This document shows positions 23,073-31,754 of a DNA stretch of 64,000 nucleotides, in pieces. Within the stretch, counting starts at the first letter, position 1. Every line of letters starts with the position of its first letter. The translations under genes and the position numbers were made by a program. The DNA lies in NCBI GenBank assembly GCA_023663705.1, contig JAMPGY010000011.1:1-64000 (forward strand). Direction: 5' to 3'. The notes beneath the pieces were generated by a model. It was not told the origin of the DNA and made no database searches. It saw only the letters and a list, made by a program, of their open reading frames with translations. Source of the DNA: Clostridium sp. (GTDB taxonomy: Bacteria; Bacteroidota; Bacteroidia; Bacteroidales; Bacteroidaceae).

Positions 23073-24071
23073 TTACAACTTATCGTTTGAACCGAGCACG
23101 TTGATGATCTTGTGCTTGTACATCTTCGTCATATTGTCGCGAGCCGGACCCAAGTACTTACGGGGATCAAACTCTGCGGGCTTCTCGGCAAATACCTGAC
23201 GGATAGCAGCCGTCATGGCCAGACGAGAATCGGAGTCGATGTTGATCTTGCAGACAGCGCTCTTGGCAGCCTTACGCAATTCCTCTTCGGGGATACCGAT
23301 AGCCGCATCCAACTTACCGCCGAACTTGTTGATGGTATCAACCTCTTCCTGAGGAACTGATGAAGAACCGTGAAGCACAATGGGGAAACCGGGCAGTTCC
23401 TTCATCACACCGTCCAGCACGTCAAATGCCAAAGGAGGAGGAACAAGACGACCCGTAGCGGGATCTACGTGGCACTGTTCGGGCTTGAACTTGTAAGCTC
23501 CGTGAGAAGTACCGATAGAAATAGCCAAAGAGTCGCAACCGGTCTTTGTCACGAAGTCAACCACTTCTTCGGGCTTCGTGTAGGTGTGATGCTCGGCAAC
23601 AACCTCGTCTTCAACACCGGCCAAAACACCCAGTTCGCCTTCAACTGTCACATCATACTGATGAGCGTATTCAACAACCTTCTTCGTGAGAGCTACGTTC
23701 TCGTCGTAAGGCAGATGTGAGCCGTCGATCATGACAGAAGAGAAGCCCATATCCACACAAGACTTGCAGAGTTCGAAAGAATCACCGTGGTCAAGGTGCA
23801 ACACGATCTGGGGCTTTTCGCAACCCAATTCCTTAGCATATTCCACAGCACCCTCTGCCATGTAGCGGAGCAGGGTCTGGTTGGCATAGTTGCGGGCACC
23901 CTTGGAAACCTGCAAAATAACCGGAGACTTTGTCTCAACAGCAGCAGCAACGATAGCCTGCAACTGCTCCATGTTGTTGAAGTTGAATGCGGGAATGGCA
24001 TAACCGCCATCAATGGCCTTGGCAAACATTTCCTTGGTGTTGACCAAGCCTAATTCTTTGTAACTAATCAT
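23073..24071 (-). CDS. fba: Class II fructose-bisphosphate aldolase
   Basis: This 332-residue zinc-dependent aldolase interconverts fructose-1,6-bisphosphate with DHAP and glyceraldehyde-3-phosphate. It has the FBA class II start (IPAFNFNNMEQLQAI), catalytic/metal segment LHLDHGDSF near 92 (His and Asp), an EGELGVLAG loop near 144, the metal-binding VLHGSSSVP near 234, and INIDSDSRLA near 274. The enolase gene is elsewhere in this window (37016). The N-terminal methionine at 24071 is unambiguous. A TATCTTTG box lies 45 nt upstream. Confidence 0.97.
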   Translation of the reverse strand: MISYKELGLVNTKEMFAKAIDGGYAIPAFNFNNMEQLQAIVAAAVETKSPVILQVSKGARNYANQTLLRYMAEGAVEYAKELGCEKPQIVLHLDHGDSFELCKSCVDMGFSSVMIDGSHLPYDENVALTKKVVEYAHQYDVTVEGELGVLAGVEDEVVAEHHTYTKPEEVVDFVTKTGCDSLAISIGTSHGAYKFKPEQCHVDPATGRLVPPPLAFDVLDGVMKELPGFPIVLHGSSSVPQEEVDTINKFGGKLDAAIGIPEEELRKAAKSAVCKINIDSDSRLAMTAAIRQVFAEKPAEFDPRKYLGPARDNMTKMYKHKIINVLGSNDKL

Positions 24072-24115
24072 TTCTCTTTATAGTTTAAAAAGTTAAATGT
24101 TTCATTATTTGCGGA

Positions 24116-24123
24116 CAAAGATA
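24116..24123 (-). promoter_or_regulatory. -7 box for fba
   Basis: Minus-strand TATCTTTG, 45 nt upstream of the fba ATG. TTTG at 24150-24147 is 23 nt upstream, slightly longer spacing than usual. Confidence 0.5.
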
Positions 24124-24138
24124 GACAAAATAAATAAG

Positions 24139-24158
24139 AAAACGCGCAAAGCGCTTTT
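24139..24158 (-). terminator. Hairpin after the EEP nuclease gene
   Basis: On the minus strand AAAAGCGC (24158-24151) pairs with GCGCGTTTT (24147-24139) around TTT. It overlaps the region upstream of the fba promoter. Confidence 0.45.
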
Positions 24159-24180
24159 ATTTTTTCTCTACGGGACAAGC

Positions 24181-25230
24181 CTACTTTATCTCCTTGACGA
24201 GATAGACGACCACAGGCAGATGATCGCTGTATCCGTCGAGCCAAACCCCACCGGCGTGCGTGCGCTTGGTGTTGCCCTTGTATTTACCCTCTGTCTGCAT
24301 CAGATAGTCGCGGCGGAACACCTCGGCCTTGTGATACTTAAGTTCCGAAAAGTCACGCGCACCTTTCCGGTTGAGCAGATTGGGAGAGAGCACAATCTGA
24401 TCGAACAGATTCCACCCGCCCTGATAAGTGAGCGTTCCCTTGCCGGTTGATTTCAGAATGTTCCACCAGGGGTTGAACATCTCATCAGCCTTCACCTTAT
24501 CAAGATCGCGCTTGGCTCCGAGTGCCTGACACATGCTCTTGTCGGTGGGATCATCGTTCATATCGCCCATCACCATCACCTTCATCCGCGGATTGGCCGC
24601 CAAAATGCTGTCCTTCAGGTGACGCACCTGCTCTCCGCCACGCTCGCGATAGTAGGAGGTGGCAAAACGGCTCGGCCAGTGACACACGATAAAAGTCACG
24701 TCATCACCGGCCATCTTGCCCTGCACGGTGAGGAATCCGCGGGTACGGTTGGTACTATCCTTTGGCTCATACACATAAGGTTGAAGGAAGGATTTCTCGG
24801 GAGTGAAAAAACGGGGATTGTAGAGCAACGCACAGTCCACTCCGCGACGGTCGGGGCCTTCGATGTGGACAAACTGCATGCCGCGCTCCTTGAGCAAAGG
24901 CTGGTTGACCAGATCGGTGAGCGCACGGGCATTCTCCACCTCGGACACGCCCACCACAGCCGCTCCGATTCCCTTCAACTGGTCAGTACCCAACTCGGAG
25001 ATTACCTTGGAAAGATTTTTTAGTTTGGAGAGATACTTGCGCGAATCCCAATGATTTGATCCATTGGGCAGGTACTCATAATCGTTCTTTCCCTTGTCGT
25101 GAATCGTATCAAAGAGATTTTCCAGATTGTAGAATGCCACGGCATAGCATCCGAACTTCTTCTCCTGACTTCTTGCCGCCACGGCTGTCATCAGACACAG
25201 CAGCAGGGCAAACATCATTTTCTTGTTCAT
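24181..25230 (-). CDS. Secreted endonuclease/exonuclease/phosphatase (EEP) family protein
   Basis: This 349-residue protein has a signal peptide (to about 21, AARSQ). The EEP metal-dependent phosphoesterase core follows: AFYNLENLFD near 31, VGVSEVEN near 93 (catalytic Glu), RRGVDCALLY near 127, VCHWPSR near 182, GDMNDDP near 221 and SDHLPVVV near 336. The family cleaves phosphodiesters in nucleic acids or phosphomonoesters of various substrates. Together with the divergent TonB receptor (316 nt away), an OB-fold lipoprotein and two more secreted nucleases nearby, I infer that it degrades extracellular nucleic acids or released nucleotides. Alternatives are phosphatase or sphingomyelinase-like activity. 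Confidence 0.85.
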   Translation of the reverse strand: MNKKMMFALLLCLMTAVAARSQEKKFGCYAVAFYNLENLFDTIHDKGKNDYEYLPNGSNHWDSRKYLSKLKNLSKVISELGTDQLKGIGAAVVGVSEVENARALTDLVNQPLLKERGMQFVHIEGPDRRGVDCALLYNPRFFTPEKSFLQPYVYEPKDSTNRTRGFLTVQGKMAGDDVTFIVCHWPSRFATSYYRERGGEQVRHLKDSILAANPRMKVMVMGDMNDDPTDKSMCQALGAKRDLDKVKADEMFNPWWNILKSTGKGTLTYQGGWNLFDQIVLSPNLLNRKGARDFSELKYHKAEVFRRDYLMQTEGKYKGNTKRTHAGGVWLDGYSDHLPVVVYLVKEIK

Positions 25231-25546
25231 GGTTTCCTTTTTATCTTTTATTTATAAATTTTCCATATCACCCACCTAACGTATTGTCCCATCTTCGGGA
25301 TGGGGTTACAAATATACATTCTTTCCCCGAAATACGCACTTTTCACGGGCAAAAAAGAAAGCGGCAATCACTATGCAAGCCCTTTTCCCATGCCGTTTAT
25401 GACAAAAGACTTACGAATCGGAAGGACTTCGGACACAAATATACGGAATTTGGGGTTCCAAAGCCAAAAAAGAGGGGGTAAAGGCATGTCGGTAAGCACT
25501 TTTTTTTATTACTTTGCAACATAGTTTTTAATATTATAGCAAATTT
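25231..25546. other. Intergenic region between EEP nuclease and TonB receptor
   Basis: A 316-nt divergent control region. It holds CAAATATA (TATATTTG on the minus strand) twice, at 25309-25316 and 25436-25443, and a near-consensus TTACTTTG box at 25509-25516 on the plus strand. No gene is visible here. Confidence 0.5.
25436..25468 (-). promoter_or_regulatory. Candidate promoter for the EEP nuclease gene
   Basis: Minus-strand TTTG (25468-25465) and TATATTTG (25443-25436) are 21 nt apart. A second TATATTTG at 25316-25309 is closer to the gene but lacks a -33 partner. Confidence 0.4.
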
Positions 25547-28099
25547 ATGAAAAAACAGCTAAAGTTAGCGGCAGGCCTGCTTTGCGCGTCGGCAGCCACT
25601 TATGCTCAACAACCGGTCACCGATCCACAGAAAATCATCCACGAGGATAATGCGGCGTTTGTTTTCTCAGAGTCGCAATTGGGCGAGGACGACGACATGG
25701 ATCAGAGCATCAGTGTAGTCAGCTCCAACAACAACGTGTTTACGAGCAATGTGGGCTACACATTCAGTCCCATGCGATACAAATATCGCGCTTACGACGC
25801 ACGATACAACGACATTTATTTCAACGGTGTGCAGGCCAACAACGGAGAAAACGGCCGTTTCAGCTACAGCACCATCGGAGGCATGAACGATGCCACACGC
25901 GGCATGGAATCTTCGCTTCCCTTTGAAAACAATACATTCAGTATTGCCGGACTGGGCGGCGCCAACAACTACGACTTCCGTGCCAGTCATTACGCGGCTG
26001 GCGGTAAGGCCACACTGAGCGGAGCCAACCGCAACTATCGCCTGCGCGGCATGCTTACATACGCCACCGGACTGAAAGAGAACGGATGGGCGTTCATGGG
26101 AACCGTAGGCTACCGATGGGCCAATGAAGGATGGGTGGAAGGCACCTTTTATAATTCACTGGCCTACTTCCTGTCGGCTCAGAAGGTGTTCAACAGCCGC
26201 CACAGCCTGTCTTTCGCCACATGGGGCAACCCCACGGAACGTTCCACCCAAGGCGCTTCCACCGACGAGGCCTATTGGCTGGCCAACGACCGCTACTACA
26301 ACCCCTATTGGGGCTATCAGGACGGCAAGAAGAGAAACTCACGCGTAGTGAACAATTTCGAACCTTCCGCCCTCATTACTTGGGACTTCAACATCAACGA
26401 GAAGGCCAAACTAACAACCACCTTGTTGGGTCGTTACGCCATGTACAGCTCCACCAAACTGAATTACAACGGATCCGAGAATCCCGCACCGGACTATTGG
26501 AAAAATTTCCCGAGCGCATCCTACAACGTGTGGGATGGTAGCGATGTGGGCAACACCGAGTATAGTCTGCAGCAGTGGATCGACAGCCGGGATTATTGGA
26601 TGGCCAGCAAAGCCAATCGACAGATCCAATGGGATAAACTCTACTATGCCAACCGGCAGCAGAACCTCAACGGGCAGGATGCTGCCTACTACGTGCAGGC
26701 CAAACACAACGACCATTTGATGATTAACTTCGCCTCCACTCTGGATCTGGCCGTGACGAAAGACAGCAAATGGCAGGTGGGCGTGAACCTGGGCACCAAC
26801 AAGGGTATGCACTACCAGACCATGGAAGACATGCTGGGCGCCAACAACATGCACAACATCAACAACTATGCCATAGGCACTTACACACCGTCCGACCCGC
26901 GCGTACAGTATGATTTGAACAATCCCAACGGACGTGTACGCGAAGGAGATCGCTTCGGTTACGACTACAGTCTGTTTGTCAACAAACTGACTCTGTGGAC
27001 ACAGTATGCGCTGGACAAGGGTATCGCCCACTCCTACATTGCCGGCAAGGTGGGTGCTTCCCACATGTGGCGCGAGGGTAACATGCGCAACGGTCTGGCC
27101 GCAGACAATTCTTACGGCAAAAGCCAAAAAGCACGCTTCCTGGACGGCGGTGTGAAAATCGGAACGAACCTGAACTTGGGCTACGGTAACACGCTGACCT
27201 TCGGTTTCGGCATGGAGGCACGCAGCCCGCAGGCTTACGTGGCTTTCCAGGCTCCGGAAATCAACAATGACTTCTCCGAAAACCTGCAGTGCGAACACGT
27301 CAGTTCGGTGGAATTGGGCTATGCGCTCAACACGTCTTGGTTGCGCGCCAACCTGACGGGTTACTTCAGCCACACCAGCAAGGGCAACGAATGGCAGAAC
27401 TTCTACTACGATGACGTGAACAGCTTCACCTATGTGTCGCTCAACGGTGTGACGAAGAACTACTACGGTGTGGAACTGGGCATGCAGTTCAAGGTGACAT
27501 CCAATTTCAAGATCAACGTGCTGGGTGTGTACAGCGACGCCAAGTATGCTGAAAACACCAACGTGGCTTATATGCACTCCACCAGTGGAAACCTGATGCA
27601 CGACGTTTGTATGAACAAGGACATGCGCGAAAGCGGCACACCTCTCACCGTAGGTAGCATCGGACTGAGCTACAACATCAAGGGATGGTATCTCGACCTG
27701 ACGGGCAACTACTACGACCGCATCTATCTGAGCTACGCTCCCAACCTGCGCTACCGCGAGACGCTCATCAATATGGGCAACGTGGACAACGAGGGCAACC
27801 TCATCGTGCCCGAACAGCAGAAGGGTAAGGGCGGATTCATGCTCGACGCGTCTGTGGGCAAGCAGTTCCGTATCGGCAAGAACCGTCTGAGTGTGAACCT
27901 GATGCTGACCAACGTGACGAACAACCAGAAGATGGTGTCCGGCGGTTACGAACAGAGCCGTAGCAACTACTCGGCCAGTGACAAAGGAGATGGCAACTAC
28001 GAGACAGGCGCTAAGCGTGTGTACAGTTTCAGCAAGAATGCTAAAAAATATTACGTGCAGGGCATCAACGGTATGTTGAACCTCAACTTCCGTTTCTAA
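25547..28099 (+). CDS. TonB-dependent receptor-like outer-membrane protein
   Basis: This 850-residue protein has a signal peptide (to about 20, ATYAQQ) and many short aromatic strands of a large beta-barrel. It ends NGMLNLNFRF with terminal Phe, as in outer-membrane proteins. Unlike SusC proteins it has no carboxypeptidase-like N-terminal domain; the plug is only about 120-130 residues (SQLGEDDDMDQSIS through MNDATRGM). It is not followed by a SusD gene but by DUF5689 and OB-fold lipoproteins. I infer uptake of nucleotides, oligonucleotides or DNA fragments made by the adjacent nucleases; the substrate is unproven. Confidence 0.75.
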   Translation: MKKQLKLAAGLLCASAATYAQQPVTDPQKIIHEDNAAFVFSESQLGEDDDMDQSISVVSSNNNVFTSNVGYTFSPMRYKYRAYDARYNDIYFNGVQANNGENGRFSYSTIGGMNDATRGMESSLPFENNTFSIAGLGGANNYDFRASHYAAGGKATLSGANRNYRLRGMLTYATGLKENGWAFMGTVGYRWANEGWVEGTFYNSLAYFLSAQKVFNSRHSLSFATWGNPTERSTQGASTDEAYWLANDRYYNPYWGYQDGKKRNSRVVNNFEPSALITWDFNINEKAKLTTTLLGRYAMYSSTKLNYNGSENPAPDYWKNFPSASYNVWDGSDVGNTEYSLQQWIDSRDYWMASKANRQIQWDKLYYANRQQNLNGQDAAYYVQAKHNDHLMINFASTLDLAVTKDSKWQVGVNLGTNKGMHYQTMEDMLGANNMHNINNYAIGTYTPSDPRVQYDLNNPNGRVREGDRFGYDYSLFVNKLTLWTQYALDKGIAHSYIAGKVGASHMWREGNMRNGLAADNSYGKSQKARFLDGGVKIGTNLNLGYGNTLTFGFGMEARSPQAYVAFQAPEINNDFSENLQCEHVSSVELGYALNTSWLRANLTGYFSHTSKGNEWQNFYYDDVNSFTYVSLNGVTKNYYGVELGMQFKVTSNFKINVLGVYSDAKYAENTNVAYMHSTSGNLMHDVCMNKDMRESGTPLTVGSIGLSYNIKGWYLDLTGNYYDRIYLSYAPNLRYRETLINMGNVDNEGNLIVPEQQKGKGGFMLDASVGKQFRIGKNRLSVNLMLTNVTNNQKMVSGGYEQSRSNYSASDKGDGNYETGAKRVYSFSKNAKKYYVQGINGMLNLNFRF

Positions 28100-28141
28100 A
28101 GCTACCGCGCACATAACCAACGACTAAAAACAACAGCATAT

Positions 28142-29008
28142 ATGAAAACAAAAAATATAGCTTACCTTCTGGTCATGGGGCTTTGCCTGCCTTTCACCTC
28201 CTGCATGGACGGCGACTGGGATGACCCCACTGTCAACTCCACGTCCTCCTTTTATGGCAATGACGCCATCATGGAGAATGTAGAGGGACATATTTCCGTG
28301 GCGGATTTGAAGACCAAGTATAAAGCCATCACCGATGCCAGCAACCAGTTCTCCCTGATAACGGAAGACCTGCAACTGAAGGGTATCGTCACCATCAACG
28401 ACCTGGGCGGCAACCTCACCCAACAGATTGTGCTGGACGACGGCACGGGAAGCATCATCATCGGCATCACGGACAACTCCATCTATGCCTACCTGAGCCC
28501 CGGTCAGGAGATCTTAGTGAACCTGAAAGGCCTCTATATCGGCGGTTACGGCAAGCAGGCACAGATCGGCTATCCGTCCACCGGACGCAACCCGGCCACC
28601 AGCTCCTACGGCGTGACCCGCATCGGACGCATGCCCAAGAACATCTGGTATCAGCACTTCCGCCCCATCGGAACACCGGATATTACCCGCGTGGATACCG
28701 TTGATTTTGATCCAAACTGGGATATGGATACGAAAGCTTGCCAGATTGTACGCGTAACAGGCGTAACGCTCGCCGGTGCCGATGGCAAGAAAGTGCTGGC
28801 CGAAAAAGCCAGCAGCGATGCCGGAAACGGTGTGAACGTAACGGTAAACGGCCTGTCTAAGTCGCTCACCCTGCGCACCAGCACCTACGCCGACTTTGCC
28901 AGCATGGTAATGCCCACCGGCAAAGTGACACTCTACGGTCTGCTCACCCGCTACAACAGCACCTGGCAGATTGCCTTGCGCTACGAGACAGATCTCGTGG
29001 CTGAGTAG
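28142..29008 (+). CDS. DUF5689 domain lipoprotein
   Basis: This 288-residue lipoprotein has lipobox PFTSC (Cys near 21) after a 20-residue signal peptide, and starts 42 nt after the TonB receptor. DUF5689 features are the ISVADLKTKYK segment near 52 and the beta-rich QLKGIVTINDLGGN...QIVLDDGTGSIIIGI region near 78-107, typical of an OB-type fold, with repeats of small strands. Members usually accompany TonB receptors or nucleases and are thought to be surface binding proteins. It probably captures substrate for the receptor. Confidence 0.8.
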   Translation: MKTKNIAYLLVMGLCLPFTSCMDGDWDDPTVNSTSSFYGNDAIMENVEGHISVADLKTKYKAITDASNQFSLITEDLQLKGIVTINDLGGNLTQQIVLDDGTGSIIIGITDNSIYAYLSPGQEILVNLKGLYIGGYGKQAQIGYPSTGRNPATSSYGVTRIGRMPKNIWYQHFRPIGTPDITRVDTVDFDPNWDMDTKACQIVRVTGVTLAGADGKKVLAEKASSDAGNGVNVTVNGLSKSLTLRTSTYADFASMVMPTGKVTLYGLLTRYNSTWQIALRYETDLVAE

Positions 29009-29058
29009 GAAACAGCAGAATAATTAATTAACTAAACTATAAACAGTATAAAAAGATT

Positions 29059-30939
29059 ATGAAAACACTTTGGAAATCTCTCTTATGCGTAGCTCTCGGT
29101 GCCTTCACCTTTGCTGCCTGCGATGACGTACCCGAACCTTATCCCACACCGGGACAGGGAACAGAAGGCGGTTCACAAACGAGCGACCCTGTCGGCGATG
29201 GTACCGCTGAAAATCCATTCAACAGCATTGCGGCCAACAACTATATCGCCGAAAATCTGGCTGAAGGACAAAGCACAACCGATAATTTCTACATTAAGGG
29301 CAAGGTAGTAAGCATCAAAGAGAACTTCACCACCCAATACGGTAATGCAGCTTTCTATATCTCGGATGACGGTACAAGCAAAAACCAGTTCTACGTTTAC
29401 CGCGCACTCTATTTGGGCAATGTGAAATACACATCCGGAACCCTGCTCTCTGCTGGAGACGAAGTGGTAGTCTGCGGTAAGCTGACCAACTATAACGGAA
29501 CGTATGAGACCGTACAGAACAGTGCATACGTAGTTTCCATCAACGAGGAAGGCAGCGCTCCTTCCACCCCCATCACCGGTGAGAACATTCTGCCCAACGG
29601 TGACTTCGAGACTTGGGCCGACGGTCTGCCCACAGGCTGGAAGTCTGCAAGTACAGCCAGCTCCGCCACATTGAGTCAAAGCACCGATGATGTTCATGGC
29701 GGCTCATATGCTGTTAGAGTAGCCGGAAACGAAGCACAGAACAAGCGTCTTGCTTCCAAGGAACTTACCCTGAAAGCCGGTACGTATGAATTCAGTTTCT
29801 ATGCCAAGTCCACCACCGATCAGGCCGCACAATGCAACATTGGATATGTACCCGTTACCAACGGTTCTGTGGGTGACTACAACTATGCTGGTTATGTTTC
29901 GCTCAATAACACAACATGGACACAGGCCACTCAAAACTTCACACTTACAGAAACCACAACAGTCTGCCTTGTTGTCATGAACCCGAAAACCACCAACTAC
30001 GCCACCGCACAGGACATCCTGATTGACGATGCCACATTGAAGACCAATGACGGTGGTATCGTAGAAGAAGGTGGCGAAACAACTCCCTCTGAACCGGGCG
30101 CCGCAACCGGTGACGGCACATTGGAAAATCCGTTCAACAGCATCGCAGCCAACGAGTATGCAGCAACGCTTGCAGACAACGAAGTGTCCACCGATGTATT
30201 CTACATCAAGGGTAAGATTGCATCCATCAAAGAAAATTTCACCTCTACATACGGCAATGCCACATTCTATATTTCGGATGACGGCACAAGCAAAGACCAG
30301 TTCTACGTATACCGAACCTACTATCTGAACAACGAGAAGTATACGGAAGGCGATGTACTGGCTGTGGGCGATGAAGTTGTTGTATGCGGCAAGATTACCA
30401 AATATGTAAGCAGCTATGGTACCACCCTCGAAACAGCACAAAACGAAAGCTACCTATATTCTTGGACAAAGAACGGTGAGAATACTCCCGGCGGCGATGA
30501 GAATCCCGGTGGTGGTGAAGTTAGTGAAAACTCCATCACTGTAACAGCTATTTCATTCGGCGTGGAAAGTGGGAAAGAAGTTGGTACACAAACGCTTGCA
30601 GATGGTACCGTTATCTCATTTGACGGTGGCGGAAACTCCAATGTCCCTAAATATTACACAACTGGAACAAACATCCGCATGTATCCCAAAAACACGATGA
30701 AGATTACTTCAAGCAAAAAGATTGTATCTATCATCATGAACTGCGACACCTATCAGGGAACCATCTGCAACGCCAGCGGTGATGTTGCCTCCACATCCGG
30801 TTCCGTCAACACCAACGATGCTGTAATTACAGTCAGTGGTGTAGACAATACAGAAGTGACAATTTCCAACACTTCTGCTACAACAGGACCTGCCAGCCAG
30901 ATCCGTATGGTATCATTCACCATCAATTATGCCGAATAA
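29059..30939 (+). CDS. Lipoprotein with two OB-fold domains and carbohydrate-binding-like domains
   Basis: This 626-residue lipoprotein has lipobox FAAC (Cys near 21) after the signal peptide. Two near-identical OB-fold domains lie at about 50-160 and 350-468, with matching pieces: ENPFNSIAAN, FYIKGKVVSIKENF / FYIKGKIASIKENF, YGNAAFYISDDGTS / YGNATFYISDDGTS, and GDEVVVCGKL / GDEVVVCGKI. Between them (about 175-327) is a CBM-like jelly-roll (NILPNGDFETW, then SFYAKST), and another beta-sandwich (about 490-626) ends the protein. OB folds commonly bind single-stranded nucleic acid, so this may be a surface nucleic-acid-binding protein for the locus. It ends at a strong terminator. Confidence 0.75.
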   Translation: MKTLWKSLLCVALGAFTFAACDDVPEPYPTPGQGTEGGSQTSDPVGDGTAENPFNSIAANNYIAENLAEGQSTTDNFYIKGKVVSIKENFTTQYGNAAFYISDDGTSKNQFYVYRALYLGNVKYTSGTLLSAGDEVVVCGKLTNYNGTYETVQNSAYVVSINEEGSAPSTPITGENILPNGDFETWADGLPTGWKSASTASSATLSQSTDDVHGGSYAVRVAGNEAQNKRLASKELTLKAGTYEFSFYAKSTTDQAAQCNIGYVPVTNGSVGDYNYAGYVSLNNTTWTQATQNFTLTETTTVCLVVMNPKTTNYATAQDILIDDATLKTNDGGIVEEGGETTPSEPGAATGDGTLENPFNSIAANEYAATLADNEVSTDVFYIKGKIASIKENFTSTYGNATFYISDDGTSKDQFYVYRTYYLNNEKYTEGDVLAVGDEVVVCGKITKYVSSYGTTLETAQNESYLYSWTKNGENTPGGDENPGGGEVSENSITVTAISFGVESGKEVGTQTLADGTVISFDGGGNSNVPKYYTTGTNIRMYPKNTMKITSSKKIVSIIMNCDTYQGTICNASGDVASTSGSVNTNDAVITVSGVDNTEVTISNTSATTGPASQIRMVSFTINYAE

Positions 30940-30959
30940 CATTCATTCCGCATAACGCC

Positions 30960-30994
30960 AACCGGGCGGGAAACACCACGTTTCCCGCCCGGTT
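30960..30994 (+). terminator. Terminator of the TonB receptor operon
   Basis: AACCGGGCGGGAAAC (30960-30974) and GTTTCCCGCCCGGTT (30980-30994) form a 15-bp perfect stem with a 5-nt loop, followed by TCGTTATA. Confidence 0.85.
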
Positions 30995-31140
30995 TCGTTA
31001 TACGCTTTCATCTCAACGGCCTGCCACAACCATTCTATACGAGCAATACATTATCTATAAATCATAACGAAAGAAACAGACGGCAAATCAAAAATAAAAT
31101 AACATACTATTATTCAATGAGTTTAATTCAAAAATAGACT

Positions 31141-31239
31141 TTATCTTGTAATAATTCGGCTGATAAAACCATCGATTCTTGTAATGAATTGATAGATAAG
31201 TCCGGCATTTCCTGTAATAAATCGAGGGATAAAAGGCGG
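31141..31239. repeat. Three tandem 33-nt repeats upstream of rpmE2
   Basis: Three adjacent 33-nt copies start at 31141, 31174 and 31207. Each has a TTGTAAT- or CTGTAAT-like core (CTTGTAAT at 31145 and 31178, CCTGTAAT at 31211) followed by GATAA. On the minus strand the repeat would encode an 11-residue unit (SxxxLLQExxxL type), but no credible gene surrounds it. It lies between the TonB operon terminator and the rpmE2 promoter in a 463-nt gap that otherwise shows no gene. Confidence 0.6.
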
Positions 31240-31286
31240 AAATGAGGAGCGGGGAACGGGTGAGAAATGAAAAAAACAGGGGAAAG

Positions 31287-31318
31287 TTTGCCCGTTATCG
31301 GAAAAACATGTATCTTTG
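31287..31318 (+). promoter_or_regulatory. Promoter of rpmE2
   Basis: TTTG (31287-31290) and TATCTTTG (31311-31318) are separated by 20 nt, a perfect Bacteroides promoter. The leader to the ATG at 31403 is about 75 nt. Confidence 0.8.
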
Positions 31319-31402
31319 CACCTCGTAAAATCAGACCATTACACAATTATAGTTACCAGCTATAAAAAGTAAAAACGAAATAAATCAAAAACAAACGAAG
31401 AT

Positions 31403-31654
31403 ATGAAAAAAGGTATTCATCCTGAAAATTACCGTCCTGTTGTATTCAAGGACATGAGTAACGGCGATATGTTCCTCTCTCGCTCAACCTGCAAAACAAC
31501 CGACACTGTTGAGTTCGAAGGTCAGACCTACCCCGTAGTAAAGCTTGAAATCTCCAGCACTTCTCACCCCTTCTACACAGGTAAGAGCAAGTTGGTGGAC
31601 ACAGCCGGTCGCGTGGACAAGTTCATGAGCCGCTACGCCAAGACACGCAAGTAA
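31403..31654 (+). CDS. rpmE2: 50S ribosomal protein L31 type B
   Basis: This 83-residue protein starts [17 protein letters not shown] and ends [10 protein letters not shown], the L31 type B pattern (L31B). The family is the zinc-free form, lacking the CxxC pair seen in L31 type A, and the sequence has only one Cys. It belongs to the large ribosomal subunit. It has its own promoter and terminator. It is a single-gene unit inside the nuclease region and not obviously related to it. Confidence 0.95.
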   Translation: MKKGIHPENYRPVVFKDMSNGDMFLSRSTCKTTDTVEFEGQTYPVVKLEISSTSHPFYTGKSKLVDTAGRVDKFMSRYAKTRK

Positions 31655-31680
31655 TCTCGGAGAAAAATACTGTATTATAT

Positions 31681-31721
31681 AAAAGGTGTGGAAAGAAACT
31701 ATTTTCTTATCCACACCTTTT
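31681..31721 (+). terminator. Terminator of rpmE2
   Basis: AAAAGGTGTGG (31681-31691) pairs with CCACACCTTTT (31711-31721), followed by CTTTC. It lies 26 nt after the rpmE2 stop. Confidence 0.85.
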
Positions 31722-31754
31722 CTTTCACATATATACGTATAGCCACAATCTGCA

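Noticed and set aside
26411-28120. 569-codon open frame on the minus strand
   Set aside because: It mirrors the TonB-dependent receptor gene on the plus strand; its protein is a His/Val-rich sequence with no recognisable motif or ribosome site.
31128-31346. 72-codon minus-strand frame over the 33-nt repeats
   Set aside because: It spans the rpmE2 promoter and has no signal or start context; the repeat pattern alone does not make it a gene.
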